DNA of 64,000 bases from Buchananella felis (lineage in GTDB: Bacteria; Actinomycetota; Actinomycetes; Actinomycetales; Actinomycetaceae). Numbering within the stretch: position 1 is the first letter of the stretch; every line of letters starts with the position of its first letter. The stretch is from the NCBI RefSeq assembly GCF_041380015.1, contig NZ_CP159978.1; one strand, 5' to 3'. Under the pieces are notes generated by a model. The model was not told where the DNA came from. It made no database searches and saw nothing but the letters and a program-made list of their open reading frames with translations. A program made the position numbers and the translations under genes. Positions 1 through 7,730 of the stretch are shown piece by piece.

Positions 1-710
1 ACCTCGTTGAGCTTGCCCCAGTTCTCCCTATCCCCCATGAAGGTGCGCCACCGCTTGGTGTCCATGTACGGCGAGTACGCCTGCAGCACCACGCCGTCCT
101 CCCGCGCCGCCTCTAGCAGCCCCGCGTCCCGCGAGGGCGACAGCTCCGTGGACAGCATGTTCACCGTCAGATGCGCCGCGACCAGCGCCGGGTGCGCCAG
201 CGAGAACTGCACCTGGTTGGCCGCCACCCACTTCGACGCCAGCGACCTCATCTGCCGCGCGTTGTGGTTGGACACGCCAAAGGCCCGCACCTTCCCGGCC
301 GCGTACAGGTCCTCAAACGCCCGCTCGATCTCATCGGCGTCCGCCAACACGTCGGGCCGGTGGATCAACAGCACATCCACGTAATCGGTGCGCAACGCCA
401 CCAGGGATTCCTCCACGCTGCGCACAATGTGCTCATACGACGAGTCGTAAAACCCGGGCCTAATGCCCGTCTTCGTCTGCAACTGCACGGCCTCGCGCTC
501 CACACCCACGGCCCCAAACAGTTCCTCGCACACGTGCCGCGCCCCGCCGTAAATGTCCGCGTGGTCAAAGAACGTCAGCCCGCTCTCCAGCGCCCTATCC
601 ACAAAGGCACGGCGCCCCGCGTCGTCCAACTCGTTAATCCGCATGCAACCAACCGCAATGTTCGGCACCTCGATTGCTTCGCCCGGCCCATGCAGTACGA
701 CGTTCCGCAT
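1..710 (-). CDS. Aldo/keto reductase, C-terminal part cut by window edge
   Basis: This is a predicted NADPH-dependent oxidoreductase of the aldo/keto reductase family, resembling the YdhF-type bacterial branch. The reading frame starts at an ATG at 708-710, five bases after a strong GGAGG ribosome binding site, and stays open to the window edge, so about 236 residues are visible. The (beta/alpha)8 active site can be read: Asp about 49 and Tyr about 54 in FFDHADIYGG, Lys about 80 in QTKTG, and His about 117 in LLIHRPD. The visible part is most of a family member of about 300 residues, so the missing C terminus should hold the cofactor-binding segment. The substrate cannot be inferred. The next gene downstream lies outside the window. 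Confidence 0.85.
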   Translation of the reverse strand, partial: MRNVVLHGPGEAIEVPNIAVGCMRINELDDAGRRAFVDRALESGLTFFDHADIYGGARHVCEELFGAVGVEREAVQLQTKTGIRPGFYDSSYEHIVRSVEESLVALRTDYVDVLLIHRPDVLADADEIERAFEDLYAAGKVRAFGVSNHNARQMRSLASKWVAANQVQFSLAHPALVAAHLTVNMLSTELSPSRDAGLLEAAREDGVVLQAYSPYMDTKRWRTFMGDRENWGKLNE

Positions 711-833
711 CTCTTCCTCCTCACCGCGCCGCCCCGTTGCATAGCCACCGGGCAATATGTGCGCCGGCGGCTCGCGCTCCCCTAAAGCCTATTTCCACCG
801 GCGGCCTGATAAGCGCGCAACGCGCGCGATTTC

Positions 834-2444
834 CTACTCAGGCCGATTGGCGGGATTGGAAAAGACCGCGCCCGCAAACCAGTTCTGGCGGGCGTGCTTG
901 GTGCGGTCGGCGTAGACGGGCCCCTCAAAGAGCGCGCCGTCAAACCGAGGCGGGCGGCGGAAACTCGCCCCCGCATAGATCGCCTCGCCAGTGAAGCGGG
1001 CGCCCTGGAAGGTAGCCCCGGGCCCAAAGGAGGCCGTGGAAAAGCGCACACCGGTGTGGAAGGCCTCGTCCATGTACCGGGGAACCGTCGCGTTCGGGTC
1101 CGCCCCGAACGTCACGCCCGCAAAGCTCGCGTTCTCACTGAAGCTGGCGGAAAAGAAGTCCACCCCGCGCGCGAACGCCGCGCCGTCAAAGTCGGCCCCA
1201 GCCCCGAAGCGGCTGCCGTCAAAGGCGGTGAAAGAGTTAAACGCGCAGCCCCGGAAGTTGGCCCGCGCCCCGAAACCGGCCCCGGAGCACTCCGCCGTGT
1301 CCGCAAAGCGCGCCCCGGCAAAGCTCGCGCCGCGGCCCAGCAAGGCGTTCGCGAAGGATAGCCCACCCTGGACGGTGAGCCCGGAGAAGTCAGCCCCCTC
1401 CCCCAGCATGGCGGCGGTGAAGTCGCAGCTGGCGCGGAAGGACGCCCCGGCAAAACTGGTCCTGGCCGGGAACCGCGCCAGCACGAACTTGGTGTGACCG
1501 CCAAACTCCGCGCTGGTGAAGTCCGCGCCCCGCCAGAACCTTGCACGGGAGAAGTTCGCGTTCCCCTGCAACTCCGCACCTGCAAAGGAAACGGGGGCAA
1601 AGAACTCGCAGCGCTCGAACTCCACGGGGGCGGTGAGCACTGCGCCGGTGAGATCGAAGCAGCATGCGCTCCAGGACGTCTTGGCAGGTGCGCGCAGATG
1701 GGAGGAGATGAGCACCAGCACCGCCAGTTGGGTATCAGCCAGCGCTGCACCGTCCTCAGCCCCGGCGTGCGCCGCCGTGGCGAGTGCCTCTTCGCGGGCA
1801 ACCCCGGTCGCCACCTCCGAAGCTCCCGACGCCTCGTCCGACCGCCCTGCCTCCTCTGACGCCTCTGCCCCGCTCCCCCGCAGGAAGCCGCACAGCGCGT
1901 CCACGACGCGCTGCTTGTAGACGCCCCGGTGTAAGTCGGCCAACTCCCCCAGCGCGCGCACCGCTTCGAGCCGCGCATCCGCCTCGGGCGCGCCCAATCC
2001 AAGTGCGGCCCGTTCGATCCGGGCCAGCACCTCGCGGTGGCGCGCGCGCCGCAACAACGGCCTACCCAGCGTGCGCACGATCGGCCCGCCGTGCAGCCAC
2101 AGGCCCAGGCGCCGCCAGAGCCCGGCCTGCCCCCACCACCACAGCGCGCCGACCACCAGCACCAGGCAAACCAACATCTGTAGTAGGAGCGGCCAGGCGG
2201 TAACGTCGTCCCCCCAGGGCCAGCTCGCCGCCGGCCAGCCCTGCCAGGCCGGTCCCGGCGCCCACAACAAGGCGGCCGCAGCCAGGTGCGCGCCACCGAT
2301 CCGGGCGGCGGCCTGCGGGCTGCGTGTGAGCACTGCGCGGCGCAGGCGCGGCATCCCGTACTGCAAGAACTGAAAGAACAGCAGCACCAGCACCACCAGA
2401 GGCGCTACCAGCACCCCAAACAGCACTCTGGCTACCTTGCGCAC
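834..2444 (-). CDS. Membrane-anchored pentapeptide-repeat protein
   Basis: The 536-residue protein opens with two strongly hydrophobic segments (about residues 5-25 and 80-105, the second Trp-rich), so it is probably anchored in the membrane. A charged cytoplasmic-type linker follows, with an acidic Glu/Ala/Ser-rich stretch near residues 195-225. The C-terminal half, about residues 260-520, is a long run of degenerate pentapeptide repeats with Phe or Leu in the centre and Ala/Gly two residues before it (for example ADFTS, ANFSR, ASFAG). Such repeats fold as a right-handed quadrilateral beta-helix. The start is a GTG with no Shine-Dalgarno but a TAGAAT box six bases upstream, suggesting a leaderless mRNA. 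Function is unknown; homologues with transmembrane N termini are common in actinobacteria and have been given varied or no roles. Confidence 0.75.
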   Translation of the reverse strand: MRKVARVLFGVLVAPLVVLVLLFFQFLQYGMPRLRRAVLTRSPQAAARIGGAHLAAAALLWAPGPAWQGWPAASWPWGDDVTAWPLLLQMLVCLVLVVGALWWWGQAGLWRRLGLWLHGGPIVRTLGRPLLRRARHREVLARIERAALGLGAPEADARLEAVRALGELADLHRGVYKQRVVDALCGFLRGSGAEASEEAGRSDEASGASEVATGVAREEALATAAHAGAEDGAALADTQLAVLVLISSHLRAPAKTSWSACCFDLTGAVLTAPVEFERCEFFAPVSFAGAELQGNANFSRARFWRGADFTSAEFGGHTKFVLARFPARTSFAGASFRASCDFTAAMLGEGADFSGLTVQGGLSFANALLGRGASFAGARFADTAECSGAGFGARANFRGCAFNSFTAFDGSRFGAGADFDGAAFARGVDFFSASFSENASFAGVTFGADPNATVPRYMDEAFHTGVRFSTASFGPGATFQGARFTGEAIYAGASFRRPPRFDGALFEGPVYADRTKHARQNWFAGAVFSNPANRPE

Positions 2445-2450
2445 ACGCGA

Positions 2451-2456
2451 ATTCTA
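2451..2456 (-). promoter_or_regulatory. -10 element TAGAAT of a leaderless promoter
   Basis: TAGAAT lies six bases before the GTG start of the pentapeptide-repeat gene, which places the transcription start at or next to the start codon. No Shine-Dalgarno precedes the gene. Confidence 0.5.
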
Positions 2457-2528
2457 GGCGTCGCCTGCGCACTCGCATCCCGCCGCAGGCCCGCCCCGCC
2501 TGCCCGCACTGCCCCGCTCACGCGACGC

Positions 2529-2560
2529 GGCCCGCGCCCCAGCAAGAAGGGACGCGGGCC
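2529..2560 (-). terminator. Hairpin downstream of the CWB2 pair
   Basis: GGCCCGCG at 2529-2536 pairs perfectly with CGCGGGCC at 2553-2560 across a 16-nt loop. It lies 17 bases after the stop of the last CWB2 gene and before the pentapeptide-repeat promoter. Confidence 0.5.
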
Positions 2561-2576
2561 TCGCGGTTGCGGGCGG

Positions 2577-3677
2577 TCAGTGACTGGCCTCGTGCAGCAG
2601 CTCCAAGAAGGTGCGCTGCGAAACGGAGCCAGGACCACCCACCACGTAGATCTCCTCGTACTCCGAGGGGTTGATGTAACCGCGCAGCGGCTGCGGCACG
2701 CTGGTGGGATGGGTCAGCACCAGTGGGCCGTTCTTGTTCGCGGCGAATGCGCCACCGCTGAGCGCGTCGGGGAACACCAGCCCGCTAGCGATCACCACCG
2801 TGCGCGGCCGGTAGAAGTACTTGCTTGCCACCTCAACGGCCGTGTCGTAGCGGTCGGTGCCCACCACGCGCTCGGTGTGGATGCCCTGCGTGGCAGCCAC
2901 GGCCGCCCCACCGATCGCATGCTTGGGCGCGTGCAGCGAGTTAAGGTACGCCCGCTCCTGGGCGGTGAGTGGCGTCCTGCCGCGCGTCAACATGATCGCG
3001 CCGTCCTTGGTGGCCGCCGCCGGTCCTGCGGCCAGCGCGTCGGCGAAGTTGGTGCCGTCCACGAACAGGATCGGCCCCATGCTCTGGTGCTGGTTGATGT
3101 GCGCGTCGTAGAGGAGGCCGGTGATCATCTTCGCGGTCTGGTACCGGTCGATGCCCTCGTGGCGAACCACGACGGAGAAACCCAACGCCTTGACCTGATT
3201 CTCCACGGCCTCGCTGATGGACGACGTTCCACCGACCACCTGAACTACGTCCGCGCCGTTCGCCTTCGCCTTGAGGAGGGCCTGGCGGCTCTCGGGACTG
3301 AGCGAGGCCCTGGGGGTCAGGATGAGCGGTGCCGACCCGTAGGCGGCCAAGGGGGTCGCTGACAGCGCGTCGTAGGGGTTCTCCCCGCTCACCAGCACCA
3401 CACCGGGGCCCCAATCCCCCTTCTCGAACACCTTCGCTGCGGTGGCGTAGCGGTTCGGGCCCGCCAGACGTTCGAAGACGCTGGGCGGGATGGGCGGGGG
3501 CCCGTCCAGTGGGAGGGGAGTCACCTCGGCCGCCACGGCGGTCACGGGCACGGCACCGCCAGTGGGCCCGCCCGTCTGGTCGGCCGGCCCGGCGAGCGCC
3601 GGGGAGGCAGCCACGACGCCGGCCAGCACAGCGGCCGTGGCCAGTGCGATGCCGGCTCGTTTCATTCTGAGCTTCAC
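2577..3677 (-). CDS. Secreted cell-wall-binding repeat 2 (CWB2) protein, copy 1
   Basis: This 366-residue exported protein consists of a signal peptide (MKRAG-like basic start, hydrophobic core, ASPALAG cleavage region) and three CWB2 repeats. The repeats open with RLAGPNRYATA near residue 71, GIDRYQTA near 175 and GTDRYDTA near 273. Each then carries the signature DAL..(T/G)PLA and ends in a VVGG or AIGG turn. CWB2 trimers in clostridial Cwp proteins bind anionic wall polysaccharide; here no other domain is attached. A GTG start at 3677 was chosen because AAGGGA lies nine bases upstream; an in-frame ATG nine bases further on is the alternative. It is 40 bases downstream of the preceding CWB2 gene and probably cotranscribed with it. 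Confidence 0.85.
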   Translation of the reverse strand: MKLRMKRAGIALATAAVLAGVVAASPALAGPADQTGGPTGGAVPVTAVAAEVTPLPLDGPPPIPPSVFERLAGPNRYATAAKVFEKGDWGPGVVLVSGENPYDALSATPLAAYGSAPLILTPRASLSPESRQALLKAKANGADVVQVVGGTSSISEAVENQVKALGFSVVVRHEGIDRYQTAKMITGLLYDAHINQHQSMGPILFVDGTNFADALAAGPAAATKDGAIMLTRGRTPLTAQERAYLNSLHAPKHAIGGAAVAATQGIHTERVVGTDRYDTAVEVASKYFYRPRTVVIASGLVFPDALSGGAFAANKNGPLVLTHPTSVPQPLRGYINPSEYEEIYVVGGPGSVSQRTFLELLHEASH

Positions 3678-3717
3678 GATCTTAAATCCCTTTCTGCGCC
3701 GGTTTGCACGGTGCGCG

Positions 3718-4803
3718 TCAGTTGGCGCCAATCTCGGCGCGGATGCGGTTGAAGGTGGGGCCGGAGACAGACTTGGGACCGCCGGTCACCAGCGCGAAAT
3801 GAAAACGGCCCGGTTCCAGGTAGTCCAGCACGGGCGGCGGCACCTGGTTGGGCCTGGTCAACACCAGGGCGCCGTTTATGTAGGCCGCCATCGCGCCGCC
3901 GGAGAGGGCGTCGGGGAAGTCCTCGCCGCTGGCGATCACCAACTGGCGGGTGGTGGTGACATAGGCGCGTGCCACCTGAACGGCGGTGTCGTAGCGATCC
4001 GCGCCCACCAGGGTGCCCACGTGTACCCCGCGCAGCGCCGCCACGGCCGCGCCTCCCACCGCGTACATGGGCACGCCGTAGTTCTGCGCGTTGCCCAGGA
4101 TGTCGGGGCGCACCCGCCTTCCGTCGGTCAGGAGGATCGCGCCGTTCTCTTGGGCGGCAGCCGGGCCGGTGGCCAGGGCGTCGGGGACGGAGGTGCCGTC
4201 CACAAAGAAGACCGCGTTGAATTGCTTGCCCTGGGACAGGTACTCCGCGCGCGTCTGGTGGGCCAGGACTGAGGCGGTCTCGTAGCGGTCACTGCCGTAG
4301 TGGCGGCTCACCTGCTGGAATCCGAGCGCCCGGACCTCCGCCTCCACGCGAGGGCTGAGAGAACCAGTTCCCCCGGCCAGTCGCACGTCCGTCACTCCGA
4401 CGGTGCGAGCGTTGAGCAGCACCTCACGCGCGGCCGGGTGCAGGGAGCCGGGGGTCGTCAGCACCACGGGCGCCCCCAGTGCGGCCGCGAGCGGGGTGGC
4501 GGCCAGGGCGTCCCACGGGATCTCCCCGGAGGCCAGGACGATCGACTTGTAGTCCCAGGCACGGGAGAAGTAGATCGCCTTGGAGGTGGTGTAGCGCGAA
4601 TTGCCGGCGATGCGCTCGATCCACGGGCTGGCGGCCGGCATCACCTCGCCCTTACCGTCTGGCGAAGCGTGGCCGGCGTCAACCGCCGGTGCGGCCCCGG
4701 CGGCGCTGGCCGGCGCCGGGGCGAGGAGCGCGAATGAGGTGGCGGCCAGCAGGCCGCACGCGGCCGCCAACGCAGCCCGGGCCCTGCCTCGTATTGTCTT
4801 CAT
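3718..4803 (-). CDS. Secreted CWB2 protein, copy 2
   Basis: The product has 361 residues: a signal peptide ending near APASAAG (about residue 35), a short Ala/Gly/Asp linker and three CWB2 repeats. The repeat starts can be read at RIAGNSRYTTS (about 64), GSDRYETAS (about 165) and GADRYDTAV (about 262). The conserved DALAATPLA and DALSGGA motifs and the closing VTGGPKSVS are present. The ATG at 4803 follows AAAGGTAG with suitable spacing, so this start was preferred to an upstream in-frame codon. It is the first gene of a likely two-gene unit with copy 1. A role in binding a secondary wall polymer is inferred from the family; no catalytic domain is visible. Confidence 0.85.
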   Translation of the reverse strand: MKTIRGRARAALAAACGLLAATSFALLAPAPASAAGAAPAVDAGHASPDGKGEVMPAASPWIERIAGNSRYTTSKAIYFSRAWDYKSIVLASGEIPWDALAATPLAAALGAPVVLTTPGSLHPAAREVLLNARTVGVTDVRLAGGTGSLSPRVEAEVRALGFQQVSRHYGSDRYETASVLAHQTRAEYLSQGKQFNAVFFVDGTSVPDALATGPAAAQENGAILLTDGRRVRPDILGNAQNYGVPMYAVGGAAVAALRGVHVGTLVGADRYDTAVQVARAYVTTTRQLVIASGEDFPDALSGGAMAAYINGALVLTRPNQVPPPVLDYLEPGRFHFALVTGGPKSVSGPTFNRIRAEIGAN

Positions 4804-4852
4804 GTCACTACCTTTCAACTGGACCATCGCTCCGGTCGAAGCAGCGGCAAAA

Positions 4853-4878
4853 GCGGTCGCACCGGGGCCGGCGACCGC
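4853..4878 (-). terminator. Hairpin after the truncated CWB2 copy
   Basis: GCGGTCGC at 4853-4860 pairs perfectly with GCGACCGC at 4871-4878. It lies seven bases after the stop of the truncated CWB2 reading frame and before the next CWB2 gene. Confidence 0.45.
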
Positions 4879-4884
4879 GCTGCA

Positions 4885-5121
4885 CTAACGCACGCGCGCG
4901 AACTCACGCAGGCTCTCCGCACTCTGGTGAGAAATGGAGTGGTAACCACCCACGACGATCAGGCCGTCGGCGTCCTCGACGGTCTGGAGGTAGCGGTCCT
5001 CCGCCTCCGGCGGGGAGTCGACGCCCAGCGCCACCACCGGCACGGATAGGCAGATCGTCAGCGCCCCTACGAGGGCGCCGAGCAGCGCTTTTCGGCTACT
5101 GCGTAAAGCGTTCCTCTTCAC
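4885..5121 (-). pseudogene. Internally deleted CWB2 paralogue (78 aa)
   Basis: A GTG start at 5121 follows AAAGGAAAA and opens a 78-residue frame. It begins with a good signal peptide (KRNALRSSRKALLG basic region, hydrophobic core, VVALG) and continues directly into about 40 residues matching the very end of a third CWB2 repeat: YLQTVEDADGLIVVGG followed by SIS, compare YLNESTDAEGIYLLGG in the gene at 6434. Almost all of the three repeats is therefore missing, yet the frame is intact from signal peptide to stop. It is most simply a remnant of an in-frame internal deletion in a sixth cluster member. It could still be translated and exported as a small peptide. Confidence 0.65.
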
Positions 5122-5179
5122 GATGTTTTCCTTTCCGGGAAAGTGCGGGGCAGGAAATGCGTTCTGCTGGCACCGGGCG

Positions 5180-5221
5180 CGCCCTGGTCGCCTGTTAGAC
5201 ACATTACAGGCGGCCAGGGCG
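5180..5221 (-). terminator. 16-bp hairpin between CWB2 genes
   Basis: The arms at 5180-5195 and 5206-5221 are complementary over 16 bases with a single G-U type mismatch and a 10-nt loop. It lies downstream of the CWB2 gene that stops at 5306 and upstream of the truncated copy, so it probably ends the upstream transcript. Confidence 0.5.
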
Positions 5222-5236
5222 AAAATGGGCTGGAAG

Positions 5237-5257
5237 CCGATTGAGCACCTCAATCGG
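5237..5257 (-). terminator. 9-bp perfect hairpin between CWB2 genes
   Basis: CCGATTGAG and CTCAATCGG form a perfect stem around a CAC loop, 48 bases after the CWB2 stop at 5306. Together with the neighbouring larger hairpin it marks a transcript boundary inside the cluster. Confidence 0.45.
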
Positions 5258-5305
5258 TGCGCGCAATAGCGGACGGCGGTAAACGGCGGGCCGAAATCGC
5301 GTGAG

Positions 5306-6397
5306 CTAGGGCAGCAGCAGGGCCTCGCACAGCCGCCTTTCGGTGAAGCTGCTTACCGAGCCGGGGCCGCCCAGCACAAACAGGTCGGTAGCCCGCCCAG
5401 TGGAGCGCAGGTAGTTAAGCAGCGGCGCCGGTACGCCGTTGTGCTTCGTCAGGAGCATGGGGCTGCGCAGATTGGCGGCCAGCGCTCCCCCGGACAGGGC
5501 GTCCGGGTAGGTGTAGCCGTTGGCCACCAGCCACTTGGTGGTGGACGGGAAGAAGGTCCGGGCCACCTGGGCGGCGGTGTCGAACCGGTCGGCGCCCACT
5601 ACCGGCCGGGCTCCCATGGATGTGGACGCCTTGGCCGCGTTCCCGCCGATGGCCCACATGGGTCGATCGTAGGAGGCTGCCTCCTCGGCCACGTACCAGA
5701 CCATCGCCGGGCCGTTGGTGAGGAACAGCAGGCCGTTGCGCGTGGCTGCGGCCGGACCTGCCGCCAGCGAATCGGCGAAGCTGGTGCCGTCGGCGAAGAA
5801 GACGGCCTTCACCTCCTGGCCGTTCTCCTGGTATATCTGCGCGGTCTTGATCGCCACGGTGACGGAGGTATCGAAGCGGTCATCGCCGAAATAGCGCACC
5901 AGAGAGGGGTACCCCATTTCCTGGATCTGGTTGAACACCCTGGGGCTGAGCGCGTTCAGCCCGCCCACCAGGACGGCGTAGTTGGCGCCGTGCTCCTTGG
6001 CGGTCTGCAGGGCGGCGCGGGTTTCTGCGGAGAGCCCGGCGGCGGGTGAGAGCAGTAGCGGGGCTTTGAGCGCGTTTGCCAGCGGGGTGGCCGTCAGGGC
6101 GTCGAAGGGATTCTCTCCGCTCGCCACCACCACGAACCTGCCCCAAGCGCCGGCCCCCTCCTCCATCACCGCCTGGGAAGTGGCGTAGCGGTTGGGCCCC
6201 GCCAGGCGCTTGTAGGTGAACCCGGGCGCCTCACAGGCAGAGCGGAGGTGCGGTCCGCGCGGGTCAGGCTGGTCGGCACGCGAGCCCGCGAAGGCAGCCG
6301 GGGACGCGCTCAAGGAAATAACCAGTGCGCTGGTAACTGCGCACATAACCGCACCAAGGGCGCACGTGCGTCGCGTCGATGTGAACCGAGATTTCAT
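5306..6397 (-). CDS. Secreted CWB2 protein, copy 3
   Basis: This 363-residue exported protein has a signal peptide (SRFTSTRR basic start, hydrophobic core, AAFAG end) followed by three CWB2 repeats beginning at RLAGPNRYATS (about 64), GDDRFDTSV (about 167) and GADRFDTAA (about 265). A cysteine just before repeat 1 (SACEAPG) and one near the C terminus (RRLCEAL) could pair and close the three-repeat unit; the same arrangement occurs in copy 4. The second of two nearby ATGs was taken as start because GAAGGGAA then has normal spacing. It lies 36 bases after copy 4 and is probably cotranscribed with it. Confidence 0.85.
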   Translation of the reverse strand: MKSRFTSTRRTCALGAVMCAVTSALVISLSASPAAFAGSRADQPDPRGPHLRSACEAPGFTYKRLAGPNRYATSQAVMEEGAGAWGRFVVVASGENPFDALTATPLANALKAPLLLSPAAGLSAETRAALQTAKEHGANYAVLVGGLNALSPRVFNQIQEMGYPSLVRYFGDDRFDTSVTVAIKTAQIYQENGQEVKAVFFADGTSFADSLAAGPAAATRNGLLFLTNGPAMVWYVAEEAASYDRPMWAIGGNAAKASTSMGARPVVGADRFDTAAQVARTFFPSTTKWLVANGYTYPDALSGGALAANLRSPMLLTKHNGVPAPLLNYLRSTGRATDLFVLGGPGSVSSFTERRLCEALLLP

Positions 6398-6433
6398 TGC
6401 CATTTCCCTTCTTTCTACCGGCTTGTCCAGGAT

Positions 6434-7513
6434 TTATCTGGCGGCCTCGCAAAGCTGGCGACGGGTTGGTTCGGAAATCGAGCTCAGGCCGCCAAGGAGA
6501 TAGATGCCCTCTGCGTCTGTCGATTCATTCAGGTAGGTGCGCACGACGCCCGGAACGGTCTTGGCCTTGGTCAACAGGAGCGGAGAGTTCAGTCGTGCTG
6601 CCAGGGCGCCACCGGAGAGCGCGTCGGGGTAGGAATCGCCATTCGCGGCAACCCAACGGGTCCTGGAAGGGAAGAACGTGCGCGCCACCTTCACGGCGGT
6701 GTCGAAGCGGTCAGTTCCCACCACCGGTGTCGCGTTGAGGTGAGCCGCCGCCTTGGCCGCGTTGCCGCCAATGGCCCACATGGGAACGTCGAGGTCTAAG
6801 ACGGAGTCGTTGATGTGGTAGACCATCGATGAGCCGTTCGTCAGCAGCAAGATGCCGTTGCGCGCGGCTGCAGCGGGCCCGGCAGCCAGGGAATCGGCGA
6901 AGTTCCTGCCGTCTGCGAAGAACACGCCCTTCAATAGTTGGCCAGCTTCTTCGTAGTACTGCCTGGTTTTGAACGCTACCATCGCGGAGGTGTCGAAGCG
7001 GTCCACGCCGTAGTAGCGCTCCAACAAGAGTCCCATGTCGGAGATTTGGTCAGAAACCCTGGCTGACAGTGAACTGAAACCACCAACGACGACCACGTCT
7101 GTGACCCCACGGGCCTTGGCGGCTTGCAGCGCGGCGCGGGTTTCTGGAGACAAGCCCTGGGAAGGCGATAGCAGGATCGGTGCCTTCAGCACATTAGCAA
7201 ACGTGGTGGCAGAAAGGGCGTCGTACGGGTTGTCTCCGCTGACTACCACCACCGTGGTGGTTCCCCACGGGATCCCGGGGTGTTCCATCACGGCCTTCGA
7301 TGTGGCATACCGGTTGGGGCCAGCCATGCGGTCACATACGAACGCGTTGGCATCGGTGTGCCCGGCCGCTGCCGGCAGACATGCCTGTTGATCAACTACG
7401 GGCGAGCTCTGTGCGCTCACAGCGGTTGCCGGCGTGGAAACAGCCAGCGCCAGCGCGCCAACAAGGACGCTCAACGCGAGTCGCCTTTTGCTTCGGGGCG
7501 AACGAATCTTCAT
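6434..7513 (-). CDS. Secreted CWB2 protein, copy 4
   Basis: The 359-residue product starts with a signal peptide (MKIRSPRSKRR, hydrophobic core, ATAVSA) and has three CWB2 repeats starting at RMAGPNRYATS, GVDRFDTSA and GTDRFDTAV. Cysteines occur near the mature N terminus (QQACLP and FVCDR) and at the C terminus (QLCEAAR), while the other cluster members lack this pattern except copy 3. The ATG at 7513 follows AGAAGGAG with seven-base spacing. It is the first gene of a probable two-gene unit with copy 3, and the two are the closest relatives in the cluster. Wall-polymer binding is inferred from the repeat family. Confidence 0.85.
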   Translation of the reverse strand: MKIRSPRSKRRLALSVLVGALALAVSTPATAVSAQSSPVVDQQACLPAAAGHTDANAFVCDRMAGPNRYATSKAVMEHPGIPWGTTTVVVVSGDNPYDALSATTFANVLKAPILLSPSQGLSPETRAALQAAKARGVTDVVVVGGFSSLSARVSDQISDMGLLLERYYGVDRFDTSAMVAFKTRQYYEEAGQLLKGVFFADGRNFADSLAAGPAAAARNGILLLTNGSSMVYHINDSVLDLDVPMWAIGGNAAKAAAHLNATPVVGTDRFDTAVKVARTFFPSRTRWVAANGDSYPDALSGGALAARLNSPLLLTKAKTVPGVVRTYLNESTDAEGIYLLGGLSSISEPTRRQLCEAAR

Positions 7514-7730
7514 GGCAGCTCTCCTTCTCTCTAGCTCGAAACACTGAATTTGTTCCGGCACCTTCGCGCGGTTACCTGCGCAACCGGTCAACTCGGTGCC
7601 AAACCCTGTTCAACCTGCTCCACGCAGGACTCGAAAGCGGAAGTAGACAACCGTGGTAGTCGGAAAGACTTAAGCCGGCGTGCCCGCTTGGGCGACCGGT
7701 GGTGCGGGGCTTGCAGCGCGCAGTGACCTG

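Noticed and set aside
3678..3731. 18-codon upstream extension of CWB2 copy 1
   Set aside because: It overlaps the end of copy 2 and lies before the ribosome site; the signal peptide begins at the later start.
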